Counted from the stretch's first letter, positions 8,101 through 21,396 are shown. The stretch is DNA of 64,000 bases from Streptomyces sp. NBC_00576 (GCF_036345175.1 NZ_CP107780.1:9238001-9302000), one strand, 5' to 3'. Program-made: numbers and translations. The notes: generated from the sequence alone by a model not told the origin.

Positions 8101-9246
8101 CGACCTCCACCCGGGGAGCCACGAAAACTCCCGCCGTACTCGTCCTGGAGGACGGCCGGATCTTCCGCGGCCGTGCCTACGGGGCCGTGGGGGTGACCTT
8201 CGGAGAGGCCGTCTTCTCCACCGGCATGACCGGCTACCAGGAGACCCTCACCGACCCGTCGTACCACCGCCAGGTGGTCGTGATGACCGCCCCGCACGTC
8301 GGCAACACCGGCGTCAACGACGAGGACCCGGAGTCGCAGCGGATCTGGGTCGCGGGCTATGTCGTACGGGACCCCGCGCGCGTGCCCTCCAACTGGCGCT
8401 CCCGGCGCTCCCTCGACGAGGAACTGCGTAACCAGGGCGTCGTCGGCATCTCCGGCATCGACACGCGCGCGTTGACGCGTCATCTGCGGGAACGCGGTGC
8501 CATGCGCGTCGGCATCTTCTCCGGCAACGCGCTGCCCGACGACGGCACGATGCTCGCCGAGGTGCGCCAGGCCCCTGAGATGACGGGCGCCGACCTCTCC
8601 GCCGAGGTCGCCACCAAGGAGACGTACGTCGTCCCCGCGATCGGCACCAAGAAGTACACGGTCGCCGCCGTCGACCTCGGCATCAAGGGCATGACCCCGC
8701 ACCGGATGGCCGAGCGCGGCATCGAGGTGCACGTGCTGCCCGCCACGGCGACCGTGGAGGACGTGTACGCCGTGAATCCCGACGGTGTGTTCTTCTCCAA
8801 CGGGCCGGGCGACCCGGCCACCGCGGACCACCCGGTCGCCGTCATGCAGGCGGTCCTGGAGCGCGGCACGCCGCTCTTCGGGATCTGCTTCGGCAACCAG
8901 ATCCTGGGACGGGCCCTCGGCTTCGGCACGTACAAGCTGAAGTACGGCCACCGGGGCATCAACCAGCCCGTGCAGGACCGTACGACCGGCAAGGTCGAGG
9001 TCACCGCCCACAACCACGGCTTCGCCGTGGACGCGCCGCTCGACCGGGTGTCCGAGACGCCCTACGGGCGCGCCGAGGTCTCCCACGTCTGTCTGAACGA
9101 CCAGGTCGTGGAAGGGCTCCAGCTGCTCGACCGGCCCGCGTTCAGCGTCCAGTACCACCCCGAAGCGGCAGCGGGCCCGCATGACGCCGCCTACCTGTTC
9201 GACCGCTTCACGTCTTTGATGGACACCGTCCTGATGGAGGGCCAGC

Positions 9247-9254
<8 letters not shown>
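8097..9254 (+). CDS. carA: Carbamoyl-phosphate synthase small subunit
   Basis: It supplies ammonia from glutamine to CarB for carbamoyl phosphate, used by both pyrimidine and arginine synthesis. The 385-residue protein has the CarA N-terminal domain followed by a class I glutaminase: nucleophile Cys264 in GICFGNQ, and His354 and Glu356 in YHPEA. The start ATG at 8097 overlaps the preceding stop (ATGA). The end overlaps carB by 8 nt. Confidence 0.97.
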
Positions 9255-12555
<3,301 letters not shown>

Positions 12556-12562
12556 CAGCCCT

Positions 12563-12588
12563 GGGGGACACCGGAAACGGTGTCCCCC
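12563..12588 (+). terminator. Hairpin between carB and pyrD
   Basis: An 11-bp perfect stem (GGGGGACACCG / CGGTGTCCCCC) closes on a GAAA tetraloop and is followed by a short T-rich run (TCTTC). It lies 8 nt after carB inside the operon, so it may be a partial terminator or an mRNA-stabilising structure that lowers pyrD/pyrF expression. Confidence 0.75.
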
Positions 12589-12631
12589 TCTTCATGAGGC
12601 CTCACCGCGAGGCCGTATCGAGGACACCACC

Positions 12632-13738
12632 ATGTACAAGCTTTTCTTCCGTCTGGTCTTCACACGGATGGACCCCGAAGAGGCCCATTACCTGGCCTTC
12701 CGCTGGATCCGCCTCGCCGCCCGTCTCCCCGTGCTGCGGACGTTCGTCGCCACCGCCCTCGCGCCCCGGTACGAGGAACTGCGCACCGAGGCCTTCGGGC
12801 TGCGGATGCACGGGCCCTTCGGGCTCGCGGCCGGCTTCGACAAGAACGCGATCGCGATCGACGGGATGTCGATGCTCGGCTTCGACCACGTCGAGATCGG
12901 CACGGTCACGGGGGAGCCGCAGCCAGGCAACCCCAAGAAGCGGCTGTTCCGCCTTGTGCCGGACCGGGCGCTCATCAACCGCATGGGGTTCAACAACGAG
13001 GGTTCGCTGGCCGTGGCGGCCCGTCTGGCGAGCCGGGAGGCGGTCTTCCGGACCGTCGTCGGCGTCAACATCGGCAAGACCAAGGTCGTCCCCGAGGACG
13101 AAGCCGTCGCCGACTACGTGAAGTCGACCGAGCGGCTCGCCGCGTACGCCGACTACCTCGTCGTCAACGTCAGCTCGCCCAACACGCCCGGCCTGCGCAA
13201 CCTTCAGGCCACCGAGGCGCTGCGCCCGCTGCTCAGCGCCGTCCGCGAGGCGGCCGACCGCACGGTGACCTCGCGCCGTGTCCCACTGCTGGTGAAGATC
13301 GCGCCCGACCTCGCCGACGAGGACGTGGATGCCGTCGCCGACCTCGCCGTCGAACTGGGCCTGGACGGGATCATCGCCACCAACACCACCATCGCGCGTG
13401 AGGGACTCGGTCTGGCCTCCGAACCCACCCTGGTCAAGGAGACCGGAGGCCTCTCCGGCGCACCCCTGAAGGCCCGCTCCCTGGAGGTGCTGCGCCGCCT
13501 CTACGCGCGCGTGGGCGACCGGATCACCCTCGTGGGTGTCGGCGGCGTCGAGAACGCCGAGGACGCCTGGCAGCGCATCCTGGCCGGCGCCACCCTCGTA
13601 CAGGGCTACAGCGCCTTCGTCTACGAGGGCCCTTTCTGGGGACGCGGCATCCACAAGGGGCTCGCCGCCCGCCTCCGTACGAGCCCGTACGCCACGCTCG
13701 CCGACGCCGTCGGCGCCGACGTAAGGAAGACCGTATGA
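12632..13738 (+). CDS. pyrD: Dihydroorotate dehydrogenase (quinone), class 2
   Basis: It oxidises dihydroorotate to orotate with FMN and passes electrons to the membrane quinone. The 368-residue length and amphipathic N-terminal helices (MYKLFFRLVF...) mark the membrane-associated class 2 type. FMN and substrate segments are visible: GLAAGFDKN (about 64-72), MGFNNEG (about 118-124) and the catalytic-serine motif NVSSPNTPGLRN (about 179-190). The stop overlaps the pyrF start by 4 nt (ATGA). Confidence 0.97.
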   Translation: MYKLFFRLVFTRMDPEEAHYLAFRWIRLAARLPVLRTFVATALAPRYEELRTEAFGLRMHGPFGLAAGFDKNAIAIDGMSMLGFDHVEIGTVTGEPQPGNPKKRLFRLVPDRALINRMGFNNEGSLAVAARLASREAVFRTVVGVNIGKTKVVPEDEAVADYVKSTERLAAYADYLVVNVSSPNTPGLRNLQATEALRPLLSAVREAADRTVTSRRVPLLVKIAPDLADEDVDAVADLAVELGLDGIIATNTTIAREGLGLASEPTLVKETGGLSGAPLKARSLEVLRRLYARVGDRITLVGVGGVENAEDAWQRILAGATLVQGYSAFVYEGPFWGRGIHKGLAARLRTSPYATLADAVGADVRKTV

Positions 13739-14580
13739 CAGTCCTGGAACCCTTCGGTGCCCGTCTGCGCCGCGCCATGGACGAGCGCGGCCCGCTCTGT
13801 GTCGGCATCGACCCGCACGCCTCGCTGCTCCTCGACTGGGGGCTGAACGACGACGTCGCAGGCCTGGAGCGGTTCAGCCGCACGGTCGTCGAGGCGCTGG
13901 CCGGGCGCGTCGCGGTGGTCAAGCCGCAGAGCGCGTTCTTCGAACGGTTCGGGTCGCGCGGGGTCGCCGTACTGGAGAAGACGGTCCAGGAGGCGCGGGA
14001 CGCCGGCACGCTGGTCGTGATGGACGCCAAACGCGGCGACATCGGCTCCACCATGGCCGCCTACGCCGCCGCCTTCCTGGAGAAGGGCGCCCCGCTGTTC
14101 TCGGACGCGCTCACCGTCTCCCCGTATCTCGGCTACGGCTCGCTGCAGCCGGCGGTCGACCTCGCCCGGGAGAGCGGCGCGGGCCTGTTCGTACTGGCGC
14201 TGACCTCCAACCCCGAGGGTGGTCAGGTGCAGCACGCCGTCCGCGAGGACGGGCTGAACGTCGGCGCGACCATGTTGGCGTACCTCGCCGCCGAGAACGC
14301 GGGGGAGCGGCCCATGGGCTCCTTCGGCGCGGTCGTCGGGGCCACGCTCGGCGACCTCTCGTCCTACGACCTCGACATCAACGGACCTCTCCTGGCACCC
14401 GGAGTCGGCGCGCAGGGGGCGACCCCGGCGGACCTTCGCGGGGTGTTCGGGGCGGCGTTGCGCAACGTGGTTCCGAACATCAGCCGAGGTGTTCTGCGTC
14501 ACGGTCCTGATCTCGTCGCCCTTCGGGACGCATCGGACCGCTTCGCGGACGAGATCCGGGCCGCTGTGGCCGCCACCTGA
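13735..14580 (+). CDS. pyrF: Orotidine 5'-phosphate decarboxylase
   Basis: It decarboxylates OMP to UMP, the last step of de novo pyrimidine synthesis. The 281-residue protein is the type 2 form, with the catalytic D-x-K-x-x-D array in VMDAKRGD (Asp97, Lys99, Asp102). It overlaps pyrD by 4 nt and is the last gene of the operon. A relatively AT-rich 276-nt gap before sIHF probably holds the next promoter. Confidence 0.97.
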   Translation: MTVLEPFGARLRRAMDERGPLCVGIDPHASLLLDWGLNDDVAGLERFSRTVVEALAGRVAVVKPQSAFFERFGSRGVAVLEKTVQEARDAGTLVVMDAKRGDIGSTMAAYAAAFLEKGAPLFSDALTVSPYLGYGSLQPAVDLARESGAGLFVLALTSNPEGGQVQHAVREDGLNVGATMLAYLAAENAGERPMGSFGAVVGATLGDLSSYDLDINGPLLAPGVGAQGATPADLRGVFGAALRNVVPNISRGVLRHGPDLVALRDASDRFADEIRAAVAAT

Positions 14581-14856
14581 GGATTCGTACAGGTCGGCGG
14601 GGTCCTCCGATGAGTGACTTCCGGACGCCTTGAGACTGAATACATTCTCAAATCCAGGGCAGTTTGACCGAAATATCCGACCTGGCGAAGGCTGACCAGG
14701 ACTTTTCCGCTGTTCTCGCTGACTCTGGCGGACTTGGCCGCTAGTCTCCGACGAGAGTCAACGAGCGAGCGTGTTGCTCGTAGCTCACCAGGTGAGGGGC
14801 GATTAGGTTCCTCACCGGTCCGTATCCGACAGTTCGACATCCGAGGTGACGTAGGC

Positions 14857-15180
14857 GTGGCTCTTCCGCCCCTTACCCCTGAACAGCGCGCAGCCGCGCT
14901 CGAAAAGGCCGCCGCGGCTCGCCGGGAGCGGGCCGAGGTCAAGAATCGACTCAAGCACTCCGGTGCCTCCCTCCAGGAGGTCATCAAGCAGGGCCAGGAG
15001 AACGACGTCATCGGCAAGATGAAGGTCTCCGCTCTGCTCGAATCGCTTCCGGGCGTGGGCAAGGTCCGCGCCAAGCAGATCATGGAGCGACTCGGCATCT
15101 CCGAGAGCCGCCGGGTGCGTGGTCTTGGCTCCAACCAGATCGCCTCCCTGGAGCGCGAGTTCGGCAGCACCGGCTCCTGA
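14857..15180 (+). CDS. sihF: Streptomyces integration host factor sIHF (MihF-like)
   Basis: This is a nucleoid-associated protein that constrains supercoils and affects development and antibiotic production. With GTG at 14857 it is 107 residues, matching S. coelicolor sIHF almost exactly. The N-terminal half is a long charged helix; the C-terminal half has the helix-two-turn-helix segment LPGVGKVRAKQIM that contacts DNA. The frame stays open upstream to 14734, but that stretch is not conserved and the GTG gives the family start. The order sIHF-gmk-rpoZ is conserved in actinobacteria. Confidence 0.97.
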   Translation: MALPPLTPEQRAAALEKAAAARRERAEVKNRLKHSGASLQEVIKQGQENDVIGKMKVSALLESLPGVGKVRAKQIMERLGISESRRVRGLGSNQIASLEREFGSTGS

Positions 15181-15216
15181 GTCCTGGCTCCCCAGGATTC
15201 CTGGAATAATCGCCGT

Positions 15217-15810
15217 ATGGCTGCAACATTCCGGGGGACGACCCCCGAGCCCCCGGACGTACGTCCGCGGCTGACCGTGCTCTCCGGCCCCTCGGGGGTC
15301 GGCAAGAGCACGGTCGTCGTCCATATGCGCAAGGAACACCCCGAGGTCTGGCTCTCGGTGTCGGCGACGACCCGCAAGCCACGCCCCGGTGAACAGCATG
15401 GCGTCCACTACTTCTTCGTCACCGACGACGAGATGGACAAGCTGATCGCCAACGGCGAGCTCCTGGAGTGGGCCGAATTCGCCGGTAATCGCTACGGCAC
15501 ACCGCGTGCGGCCGTGCTGGAGCGGTTGGAGTCCGGCGAGTCGGTCCTCCTGGAGATCGATCTCCAGGGCGCCCGGCAGGTCCGTGAGTCCATGGCGGAC
15601 GCCCTGCTGGTGTTCCTGGCTCCTCCCTCCTGGGAGGAGCTGGTGCGCAGACTGACCGGGCGGGGCACCGAACCGCCCGAGGTGATCGAGCGCCGCCTGG
15701 AGGCGGCCAAGATCGAACTGGCCGCCGAGCCGGAGTTCGACGAGACCCTGGTCAACACCTCCGTCGAGGACGTGGCGCGCGAGCTGCTAGCCTTGATGGA
15801 AGTTGTGTGA
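15217..15810 (+). CDS. gmk: Guanylate kinase
   Basis: It phosphorylates GMP to GDP. The 197-residue protein has the P-loop SGPSGVGKST at about 23-32 and the GMP-binding segment SATTRKPRPGE. The start ATG at 15217 is 36 nt after sIHF. rpoZ follows after 38 nt, so the three are probably co-transcribed. Confidence 0.97.
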   Translation: MAATFRGTTPEPPDVRPRLTVLSGPSGVGKSTVVVHMRKEHPEVWLSVSATTRKPRPGEQHGVHYFFVTDDEMDKLIANGELLEWAEFAGNRYGTPRAAVLERLESGESVLLEIDLQGARQVRESMADALLVFLAPPSWEELVRRLTGRGTEPPEVIERRLEAAKIELAAEPEFDETLVNTSVEDVARELLALMEVV

Positions 15811-15848
15811 TCGTTTTCGATCCCATCCCACCTTTCGGAAGGCAGAGC

Positions 15849-16121
15849 GTGTCCTCTTCCATTACTGCGCCCGAGGGCATCATCAACCCTCCGATCGACG
15901 AGCTCCTCGAAGCCACCGACTCGAAGTACAGCCTGGTGATCTACGCGGCCAAGCGTGCCCGCCAGATCAACGCGTACTACTCGCAGCTCGGCGAGGGCCT
16001 CCTTGAGTACGTCGGTCCGCTGGTCGACACCCACGTCCACGAGAAGCCTCTCTCGATCGCCCTGCGTGAGATCAACGCGGGTCTGCTGACGTCCGAGGCT
16101 GTTGAGGGCCCCGCGCAGTAG
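15849..16121 (+). CDS. rpoZ: RNA polymerase omega subunit
   Basis: Omega helps assemble RNA polymerase by binding the beta-prime subunit. From GTG at 15849 the protein is 90 residues, as in S. coelicolor, with the conserved SKYSLVIYAAKRARQIN segment. An in-frame start at 15807 would add 14 non-conserved residues. GGAAG at 15838-15842 gives the chosen start a ribosome binding site. A hairpin follows the stop. Confidence 0.97.
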   Translation: MSSSITAPEGIINPPIDELLEATDSKYSLVIYAAKRARQINAYYSQLGEGLLEYVGPLVDTHVHEKPLSIALREINAGLLTSEAVEGPAQ

Positions 16122-16146
16122 TATTTTCAACTATCGGTTGACTTAT

Positions 16147-16181
16147 CCACAGGCCCGGCAGCGCAGCTGTCGGGCCTGTGG
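16147..16181 (+). terminator. Hairpin after rpoZ
   Basis: A 14-bp stem with one G-U wobble (16147-16160 and 16168-16181) around a 7-nt loop lies 25 nt after rpoZ and 84 nt before coaBC. Confidence 0.85.
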
Positions 16182-16265
16182 TGTGTCATAGACGCGTACG
16201 CCGGTGAGCCGTGGCGTACGCGTACCGAGTCGGATCCAGCCGCGTATCGAGTCAGGGGAGGCCCG

Positions 16266-17468
16266 GTGGGCAAGCCGAAGGTCGTACTGGGGGTCAGTGG
16301 CGGCATCGCCGCGTACAAGGCCTGCGAGCTGCTGCGGAGACTGACGGAGTCGGGCCACGACGTCCGTGTCGTCCCCACCGCCTCGGCCCTGCACTTCGTC
16401 GGCGCCGCGACCTGGTCCGCGCTCTCCGGCCACCCCGTCTCCACGGAGGTCTGGGACGACGTCCACGAGGTCCCGCACGTCCGCATCGGCCAGCAGGCGG
16501 ACCTGGTCGTCGTGGCCCCGGCGACCGCCGACACGCTCGCGAAGGCGGCCCACGGTCTCGCCGACGACCTGCTCACGAACACCCTTCTCACCGCCCGGTG
16601 CCCCGTCGTCTTCGCCCCCGCCATGCACACGGAGATGTGGGAGCACCCGGCCACCCGGGAGAACGTGGCGACACTGCGCCGCCGCGGCGCCCTCGTCATC
16701 GAACCGGCCGTCGGGCGCCTCACCGGCGTCGACACGGGCAAGGGGCGCCTGCCCGACCCGGCCGAGATCTTCGAGGTCTGCCGCCGGGTGCTGGCCCGGG
16801 GCGTGACGGCACCCGACCTGGTCGGCCGGCATGTCGTCGTCAGCGCCGGCGGCACTCGTGAACCCCTCGACCCGGTCCGCTTCCTCGGCAACCGCTCCTC
16901 CGGCAAGCAGGGGTACGCCCTCGCCCGTACGGCTGCCGCTCGGGGCGCCCGGGTCACGCTGATCGCCGCGAACACCGGCCTGCCGGACCCGGCAGGCGTG
17001 GATGTCGTACCCGTGGGGACGGCCGTCCAACTGCGCGAGGCAGTGCTGAAGGCGGCCTCGGACGCCGACGCCGTGGTGATGGCCGCGGCGGTCGCGGACT
17101 TCCGCCCGGCGGCCTACGCGGCCGGAAAGATCAAGAAGAAGGACGGCGAGGACCCCGAACCCGTCGTCCTGGTCCGGAATCCGGACATTCTCGCGGAGAT
17201 CTCGGCCGATCGTGCCCGAGAGGGCCAGGTGGTCGTCGGCTTCGCGGCCGAGACGGACGACGTCCTCGCCAACGGCCGTACGAAGCTGCGGCGCAAGGGA
17301 TGCGATCTGCTGGTCGTCAACGAGGTGGGCGAGCGCCGGACCTTCGGTTCCGAGGAGAACGAGGCCGTGGTGCTGGGCGCCGACGGCAGCGAGACCCTGG
17401 TGCCGCACGGGCCCAAGGAGGCGCTGGCCGAGATCGTATGGGATCTGGTTGCCAGCCGCTTCGCCTGA
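16266..17468 (+). CDS. coaBC: Phosphopantothenoylcysteine synthetase/decarboxylase CoaBC
   Basis: This bifunctional coenzyme A enzyme joins cysteine to phosphopantothenate (CoaB) and decarboxylates the product (CoaC). The 400-residue protein has the flavin-binding CoaC domain at the N-terminus (SGGIAAYKA; PAMHTEMW, the actinobacterial form of the PxMNxxMW motif) and the CoaB domain from about residue 185 (SAGGTREPLDPVR, NRSSGKQG). The start is GTG at 16266. Confidence 0.96.
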   Translation: MGKPKVVLGVSGGIAAYKACELLRRLTESGHDVRVVPTASALHFVGAATWSALSGHPVSTEVWDDVHEVPHVRIGQQADLVVVAPATADTLAKAAHGLADDLLTNTLLTARCPVVFAPAMHTEMWEHPATRENVATLRRRGALVIEPAVGRLTGVDTGKGRLPDPAEIFEVCRRVLARGVTAPDLVGRHVVVSAGGTREPLDPVRFLGNRSSGKQGYALARTAAARGARVTLIAANTGLPDPAGVDVVPVGTAVQLREAVLKAASDADAVVMAAAVADFRPAAYAAGKIKKKDGEDPEPVVLVRNPDILAEISADRAREGQVVVGFAAETDDVLANGRTKLRRKGCDLLVVNEVGERRTFGSEENEAVVLGADGSETLVPHGPKEALAEIVWDLVASRFA

Positions 17469-17717
17469 ATGGTTCAGTCGACCCGACAGATCTCTGACAT
17501 CCCTCCTACCTCGTACTTTCAAGGCATGGCGCCCTGGCGCACACCCCTCGTGATTGGGCAGAATGCCTGTGCCGCAGGTCACGGAGGATCCGAGAGGCGA
17601 GACGGAGGGGCCGATGGACGAGTCCGACCGATAAACTGTTCCTGGACGAGACCGGGCGCAGCTCCCGAGCCGTCCGCCAATGATCAGCCAGCAGCCGCTG
17701 CAACCACAGGGAGCGTT

Positions 17718-18926
17718 GTGTCCCGTCGCCTTTTCACCTCGGAGTCCGTGACCGAAGGTCACCCCGACAAGATCGCTGACCAGATCAGCGACACGATTCT
17801 CGACGCGCTTCTGCGCGAAGACCCGACGTCCCGGGTCGCCGTCGAGACGCTGATCACCACCGGCCTGGTCCATGTGGCCGGCGAGGTCACTACCAAGGCC
17901 TACGCGCCCATCCCGCAACTGGTGCGCGACAAGATCCTGGAGATCGGCTACGACTCCTCGAAGAAGGGCTTCGACGGCGCCTCCTGCGGAGTGTCGGTGT
18001 CGATCGGCTCGCAGTCGCCGGACATCGCGCAGGGCGTGGACACCGCGTACGAGCAGCGTGTCGAGGGCGATGAGGACGAACTCGACAAGCAGGGCGCCGG
18101 CGACCAGGGCCTGATGTTCGGCTACGCGACGGACGAGACCCCGGAGCTGATGCCGCTCCCGATCCACCTCGCGCACCGTCTGTCGAAGCGCCTGTCCGAG
18201 GTCCGCAAGAACGGGACGATCCCGTACCTGCGCCCCGACGGCAAGACCCAGGTCACCATCGAGTACGACGGCGACAAGGCGGTCCGCCTGGACACCGTCG
18301 TCGTCTCCTCGCAGCATGCGAGCGACATCGACCTGGACTCCCTCCTCGCCCCCGACATCCGCGAGTTCGTGGTGGAGGTCGAGCTGAAGGCCCTCCTCGA
18401 CGACGGCATCAAGCTGGAGACCGAGGGCTACCGCCTGCTGGTCAACCCGACCGGCCGGTTCGAGATCGGCGGCCCGATGGGTGACGCGGGCCTCACCGGC
18501 CGCAAGATCATCATCGACACGTACGGTGGCATGGCCCGGCACGGCGGCGGCGCCTTCTCGGGCAAGGACCCGTCCAAGGTCGACCGCTCCGCTGCCTACG
18601 CCATGCGCTGGGTCGCGAAGAACGTCGTCGCCGCGGGCCTGGCCTCGCGCTGCGAGGTCCAGGTCGCGTACGCGATCGGCAAGGCCGAGCCGGTGGGCCT
18701 GTTCGTGGAGACCTTCGGCACGGCCAAGGTCGACGCCGAGAAGATCGAGGCCGCGATCACGACGGTCTTCGACCTCCGTCCGGCCGCGATCATCCGTGAC
18801 CTCGACCTGCTCCGCCCGATCTACGCCCAGACGGCGGCGTACGGTCACTTCGGCCGCGAGCTGCCCGACTTCACGTGGGAGCGGACGGACCGGGTGGAGG
18901 CGCTGCGTAAGGCTGTGGGTCTGTAA
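17718..18926 (+). CDS. metK: S-adenosylmethionine synthetase
   Basis: It makes S-adenosylmethionine from methionine and ATP. The 402-residue protein starts at GTG 17718, giving the family N-terminus SRRLFTSESVTEGHPDKIAD; the frame is open for another 83 codons upstream without conservation. GHPDK (about 14-18) and the GAGDQGLMFGYA loop are intact. GGGAG lies just before the start. I looked for a SAM-binding leader RNA in the 249 nt upstream and found none I could recognise. A strong terminator follows. Confidence 0.97.
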   Translation: MSRRLFTSESVTEGHPDKIADQISDTILDALLREDPTSRVAVETLITTGLVHVAGEVTTKAYAPIPQLVRDKILEIGYDSSKKGFDGASCGVSVSIGSQSPDIAQGVDTAYEQRVEGDEDELDKQGAGDQGLMFGYATDETPELMPLPIHLAHRLSKRLSEVRKNGTIPYLRPDGKTQVTIEYDGDKAVRLDTVVVSSQHASDIDLDSLLAPDIREFVVEVELKALLDDGIKLETEGYRLLVNPTGRFEIGGPMGDAGLTGRKIIIDTYGGMARHGGGAFSGKDPSKVDRSAAYAMRWVAKNVVAAGLASRCEVQVAYAIGKAEPVGLFVETFGTAKVDAEKIEAAITTVFDLRPAAIIRDLDLLRPIYAQTAAYGHFGRELPDFTWERTDRVEALRKAVGL

Positions 18927-18956
18927 GGCCTGTAGCGGACTGCCTGATTTTTGATT

Positions 18957-18996
18957 GCCGAGGCCCGGCGTCCCGTAGGGGGCGCCGGGCCTCGGC
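18957..18996 (+). terminator. Strong hairpin after metK
   Basis: A 14-bp perfect stem (18957-18970 and 18983-18996) extends inward through one T-G wobble and three C-G pairs to a 4-nt loop. It begins 30 nt after the metK stop. Confidence 0.92.
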
Positions 18997-19203
18997 GTGT
19001 CTGTCTCACAGGCCGGAGAAATGGCTGGCGGGGCGGGGGCGCGGCTTCGTACCGTGGTGATCTCCCGGTGCGCAGGCCGCGGTTGCTTCGGTGGAGTGCG
19101 TCCCTCGGACGTGCGGTGAATCTGGAATTTCGTGCCGCTGCCGACTGGATCTCGGGAGTTCGGACGCCGCCCGTTGTCAGTGGCGTTTGGTAAGAATGCA
19201 GGC

Positions 19204-21396
19204 GTGAGCAGCGAGAACGGGCAGGGAAGCGGAGAGGGTGGCGGGGCCCGGGGTGGCGACGGGGCGCCGCCCGAGCAGCTTGCGTTGATTCGGGAGAGTG
19301 TTCGGCAGGCCAAGGCGCCGCGGGCCAAGCCCCGGACCTGGCGGGGGGCCGCGCTGGCCAAGGAACTGCCCGTCGCGCGGGTGCTGGTCGACAAGGGTGT
19401 GCTGCATCTTGACCGGTACTTCGACTATGCCGTGCCCGAGGAGCTGGACGCCGACGCGCAGCCGGGGGTGCGGGTGCGGGTCAGGTTCGGTGCGGGGCGG
19501 CATCGGGTGCGGGACGGGCGCCGTGAGGGCGGGGGGCTCATCGACGGGTTTCTCGTCGCGCGGCTCGCCGAGTCCGACTACTCCGGGCCGCTGGCCGCGC
19601 TGGCACAGGTCGTGTCGCCCGAGGTGGTGCTGAGCGAGGAGCTGCTCTCGCTGGCGCGGGCCGTTGCCGACCGGTACGCGGGAAGCCTTGCCGATGTGCT
19701 GCAACTGGCCGTACCGCCGCGGAACGCCCGGGCCGAGAAAGCGGCCTCGGCTGTGGCACTGCCCGTGGCCGGGGCGCCGGATGCCGGGTCCTGGGGGCGG
19801 TACGAGCGAGGGGGCGCGTTTCTTGAGGCGCTCGCCTCCGGGAGTGCGCCGCGCGCCGTGTGGAACGCCCTGCCCGGACCCGAGTGGAGCGAGGAACTGG
19901 CGCGGGCCGTCGGTGCGACGCTCGCCTCCGGGCGCGGGGCGCTCGTTGTCCTGCCGGACGGGCGGGCCGTCGGGCGGGTCGACGCTGCCCTGACTGCGCT
20001 CCTGGGGGAGGGGCGGCACGCCGTGCTCACCGCCGACGCAGGACCCGAGAAGCGGTACCGGGAGTGGGTCGCCGTGCGGCGGGGGGCCGTACGGGCGGTG
20101 ATCGGGACCCGGGCCGCCATGTTCGCGCCCGTCCGAGATCTGGGGCTCGTCGCACTCTGGGACGACGGGGACGACAGCCACAGTGAGTTGCACGCCCCGC
20201 AGCCGCATGCGCGTGAGGTGCTGTTGCTGCGGGCAGCGCAGGACAAGTGCGCGTTTCTGCTGGGGAGTTGGAGCTGCACGGTAGAGGCCGCACAGCTCGT
20301 CGAAAGCGGGTGGGCCCGGCCGTTGGTCGCCGGCCGGGAGCAGGTGCGGTCGGCCGCCCCGCTCGTACGGACCGTGGGTGACGGGGATCTCGCCCGGGAC
20401 GAGGCCGCCCGGGCCGCACGGCTGCCGACCCTCGCCTGGCAGGCGGTGCGGGACGGGCTGAAGCACGGGCCGGTACTGGTGCAGGTGCCCCGACGGGGAT
20501 ACGTACCGCGGCTGGCCTGTGCCCGGTGCCGGGAACCCGCTCGGTGCCGGCACTGCGCCGGGCCCTTGGAAGCGCGGGACGCCGGGGCACCGTGGTGCGC
20601 GTGGTGCGGGCGGGAGGAGACCGGCTGGCACTGTTCGGAGTGCGGCGGGTTCCGGCTGCGGGCGCAGGTCGTGGGCGCGCGGCGGACAGCCGAGGAGCTG
20701 GGGCGGGCGTTTCCGGCCGTGCCGGTGCGGACCTCCGGGCGCGAGCATGTGCTGGACACGGTGCCGGGGACGCCCGCGCTCGTCGTCAGCACGCCCGGCG
20801 CCGAGCCTGTCGCCGAGGGCGGATACGCGGCTGCGCTGCTACTGGACGGCTGGGCCATGCTCGGGCGCCCCGACCTGCGGGCCGGGGAGGATGCGCTGCG
20901 GCGGTGGATGGCGGCTGCGGCGCTGGTCCGGGGGCAGGGCTCGCGCGGGGAGGGGGCGCCAGGGGGGACGGTCGTCGTGGTCGCCGAGCCAACCCTGCGG
21001 CCGGTGCAGGCGCTGGTGCGATGGGATCCCGTCGGGCATGCCGTGCGGGAGCTCGCGGAGCGTGCCGAGCTCGGGTTTCCGCCGGTGTCCCGGATGGCGT
21101 CCGTGGCCGGGACCGCAGAGGCCGTCGCCGGGTTCCTTGCCGGGGCCGAACTGCCGGGTGACGCCGAGGTGTTGGGGCCGGTGCCGTTGCCGGTCACGGC
21201 GGCGGGGCGGCCCCGTAGGGCGGGATCACCCCCGCCGGGGGAGCAGTGGGAGCGGGCACTGGTCAGGGTGCCCCCGGGCAGCGGCGCGGCGCTGGCCACG
21301 GCGCTGAAGGCGGCGCAGGCCGCGCGGATGGCTCGGGCGGGGCGGGGCGGGGAGGAGAGCGTGTGGGTGCGGATCGATCCGCCTGACATCGGGTGA
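19204..21396 (+). CDS. priA: Primosomal protein N' (PriA), actinobacterial motor-less form
   Basis: PriA normally reloads the replicative helicase at collapsed forks. The 730-residue protein keeps the N-terminal 3'-DNA-binding domain (VARVLVDKGVLHLDRYFDY...) and the eight-cysteine zinc region (CARCREPARCRHC, CAWCGREE, CSECGG). Where a GxxGxGKT Walker A should lie there is only LASGRGALVVLPDG, and the DEAH-box position reads WDDGDDSH, so ATPase/helicase activity is unlikely. This loss is typical of actinobacterial PriA. The start is GTG at 19204; the frame is open 24 codons further but that stretch is not conserved. Codon third positions and the top strand are markedly G-rich. Confidence 0.9.
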   Translation: MSSENGQGSGEGGGARGGDGAPPEQLALIRESVRQAKAPRAKPRTWRGAALAKELPVARVLVDKGVLHLDRYFDYAVPEELDADAQPGVRVRVRFGAGRHRVRDGRREGGGLIDGFLVARLAESDYSGPLAALAQVVSPEVVLSEELLSLARAVADRYAGSLADVLQLAVPPRNARAEKAASAVALPVAGAPDAGSWGRYERGGAFLEALASGSAPRAVWNALPGPEWSEELARAVGATLASGRGALVVLPDGRAVGRVDAALTALLGEGRHAVLTADAGPEKRYREWVAVRRGAVRAVIGTRAAMFAPVRDLGLVALWDDGDDSHSELHAPQPHAREVLLLRAAQDKCAFLLGSWSCTVEAAQLVESGWARPLVAGREQVRSAAPLVRTVGDGDLARDEAARAARLPTLAWQAVRDGLKHGPVLVQVPRRGYVPRLACARCREPARCRHCAGPLEARDAGAPWCAWCGREETGWHCSECGGFRLRAQVVGARRTAEELGRAFPAVPVRTSGREHVLDTVPGTPALVVSTPGAEPVAEGGYAAALLLDGWAMLGRPDLRAGEDALRRWMAAAALVRGQGSRGEGAPGGTVVVVAEPTLRPVQALVRWDPVGHAVRELAERAELGFPPVSRMASVAGTAEAVAGFLAGAELPGDAEVLGPVPLPVTAAGRPRRAGSPPPGEQWERALVRVPPGSGAALATALKAAQAARMARAGRGGEESVWVRIDPPDIG

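Noticed and set aside
17469..17717. SAM riboswitch upstream of metK
   Set aside because: I looked for the conserved cores of SAM-I, SAM-II and SAM-IV classes and saw no convincing match or terminator/anti-terminator pair.
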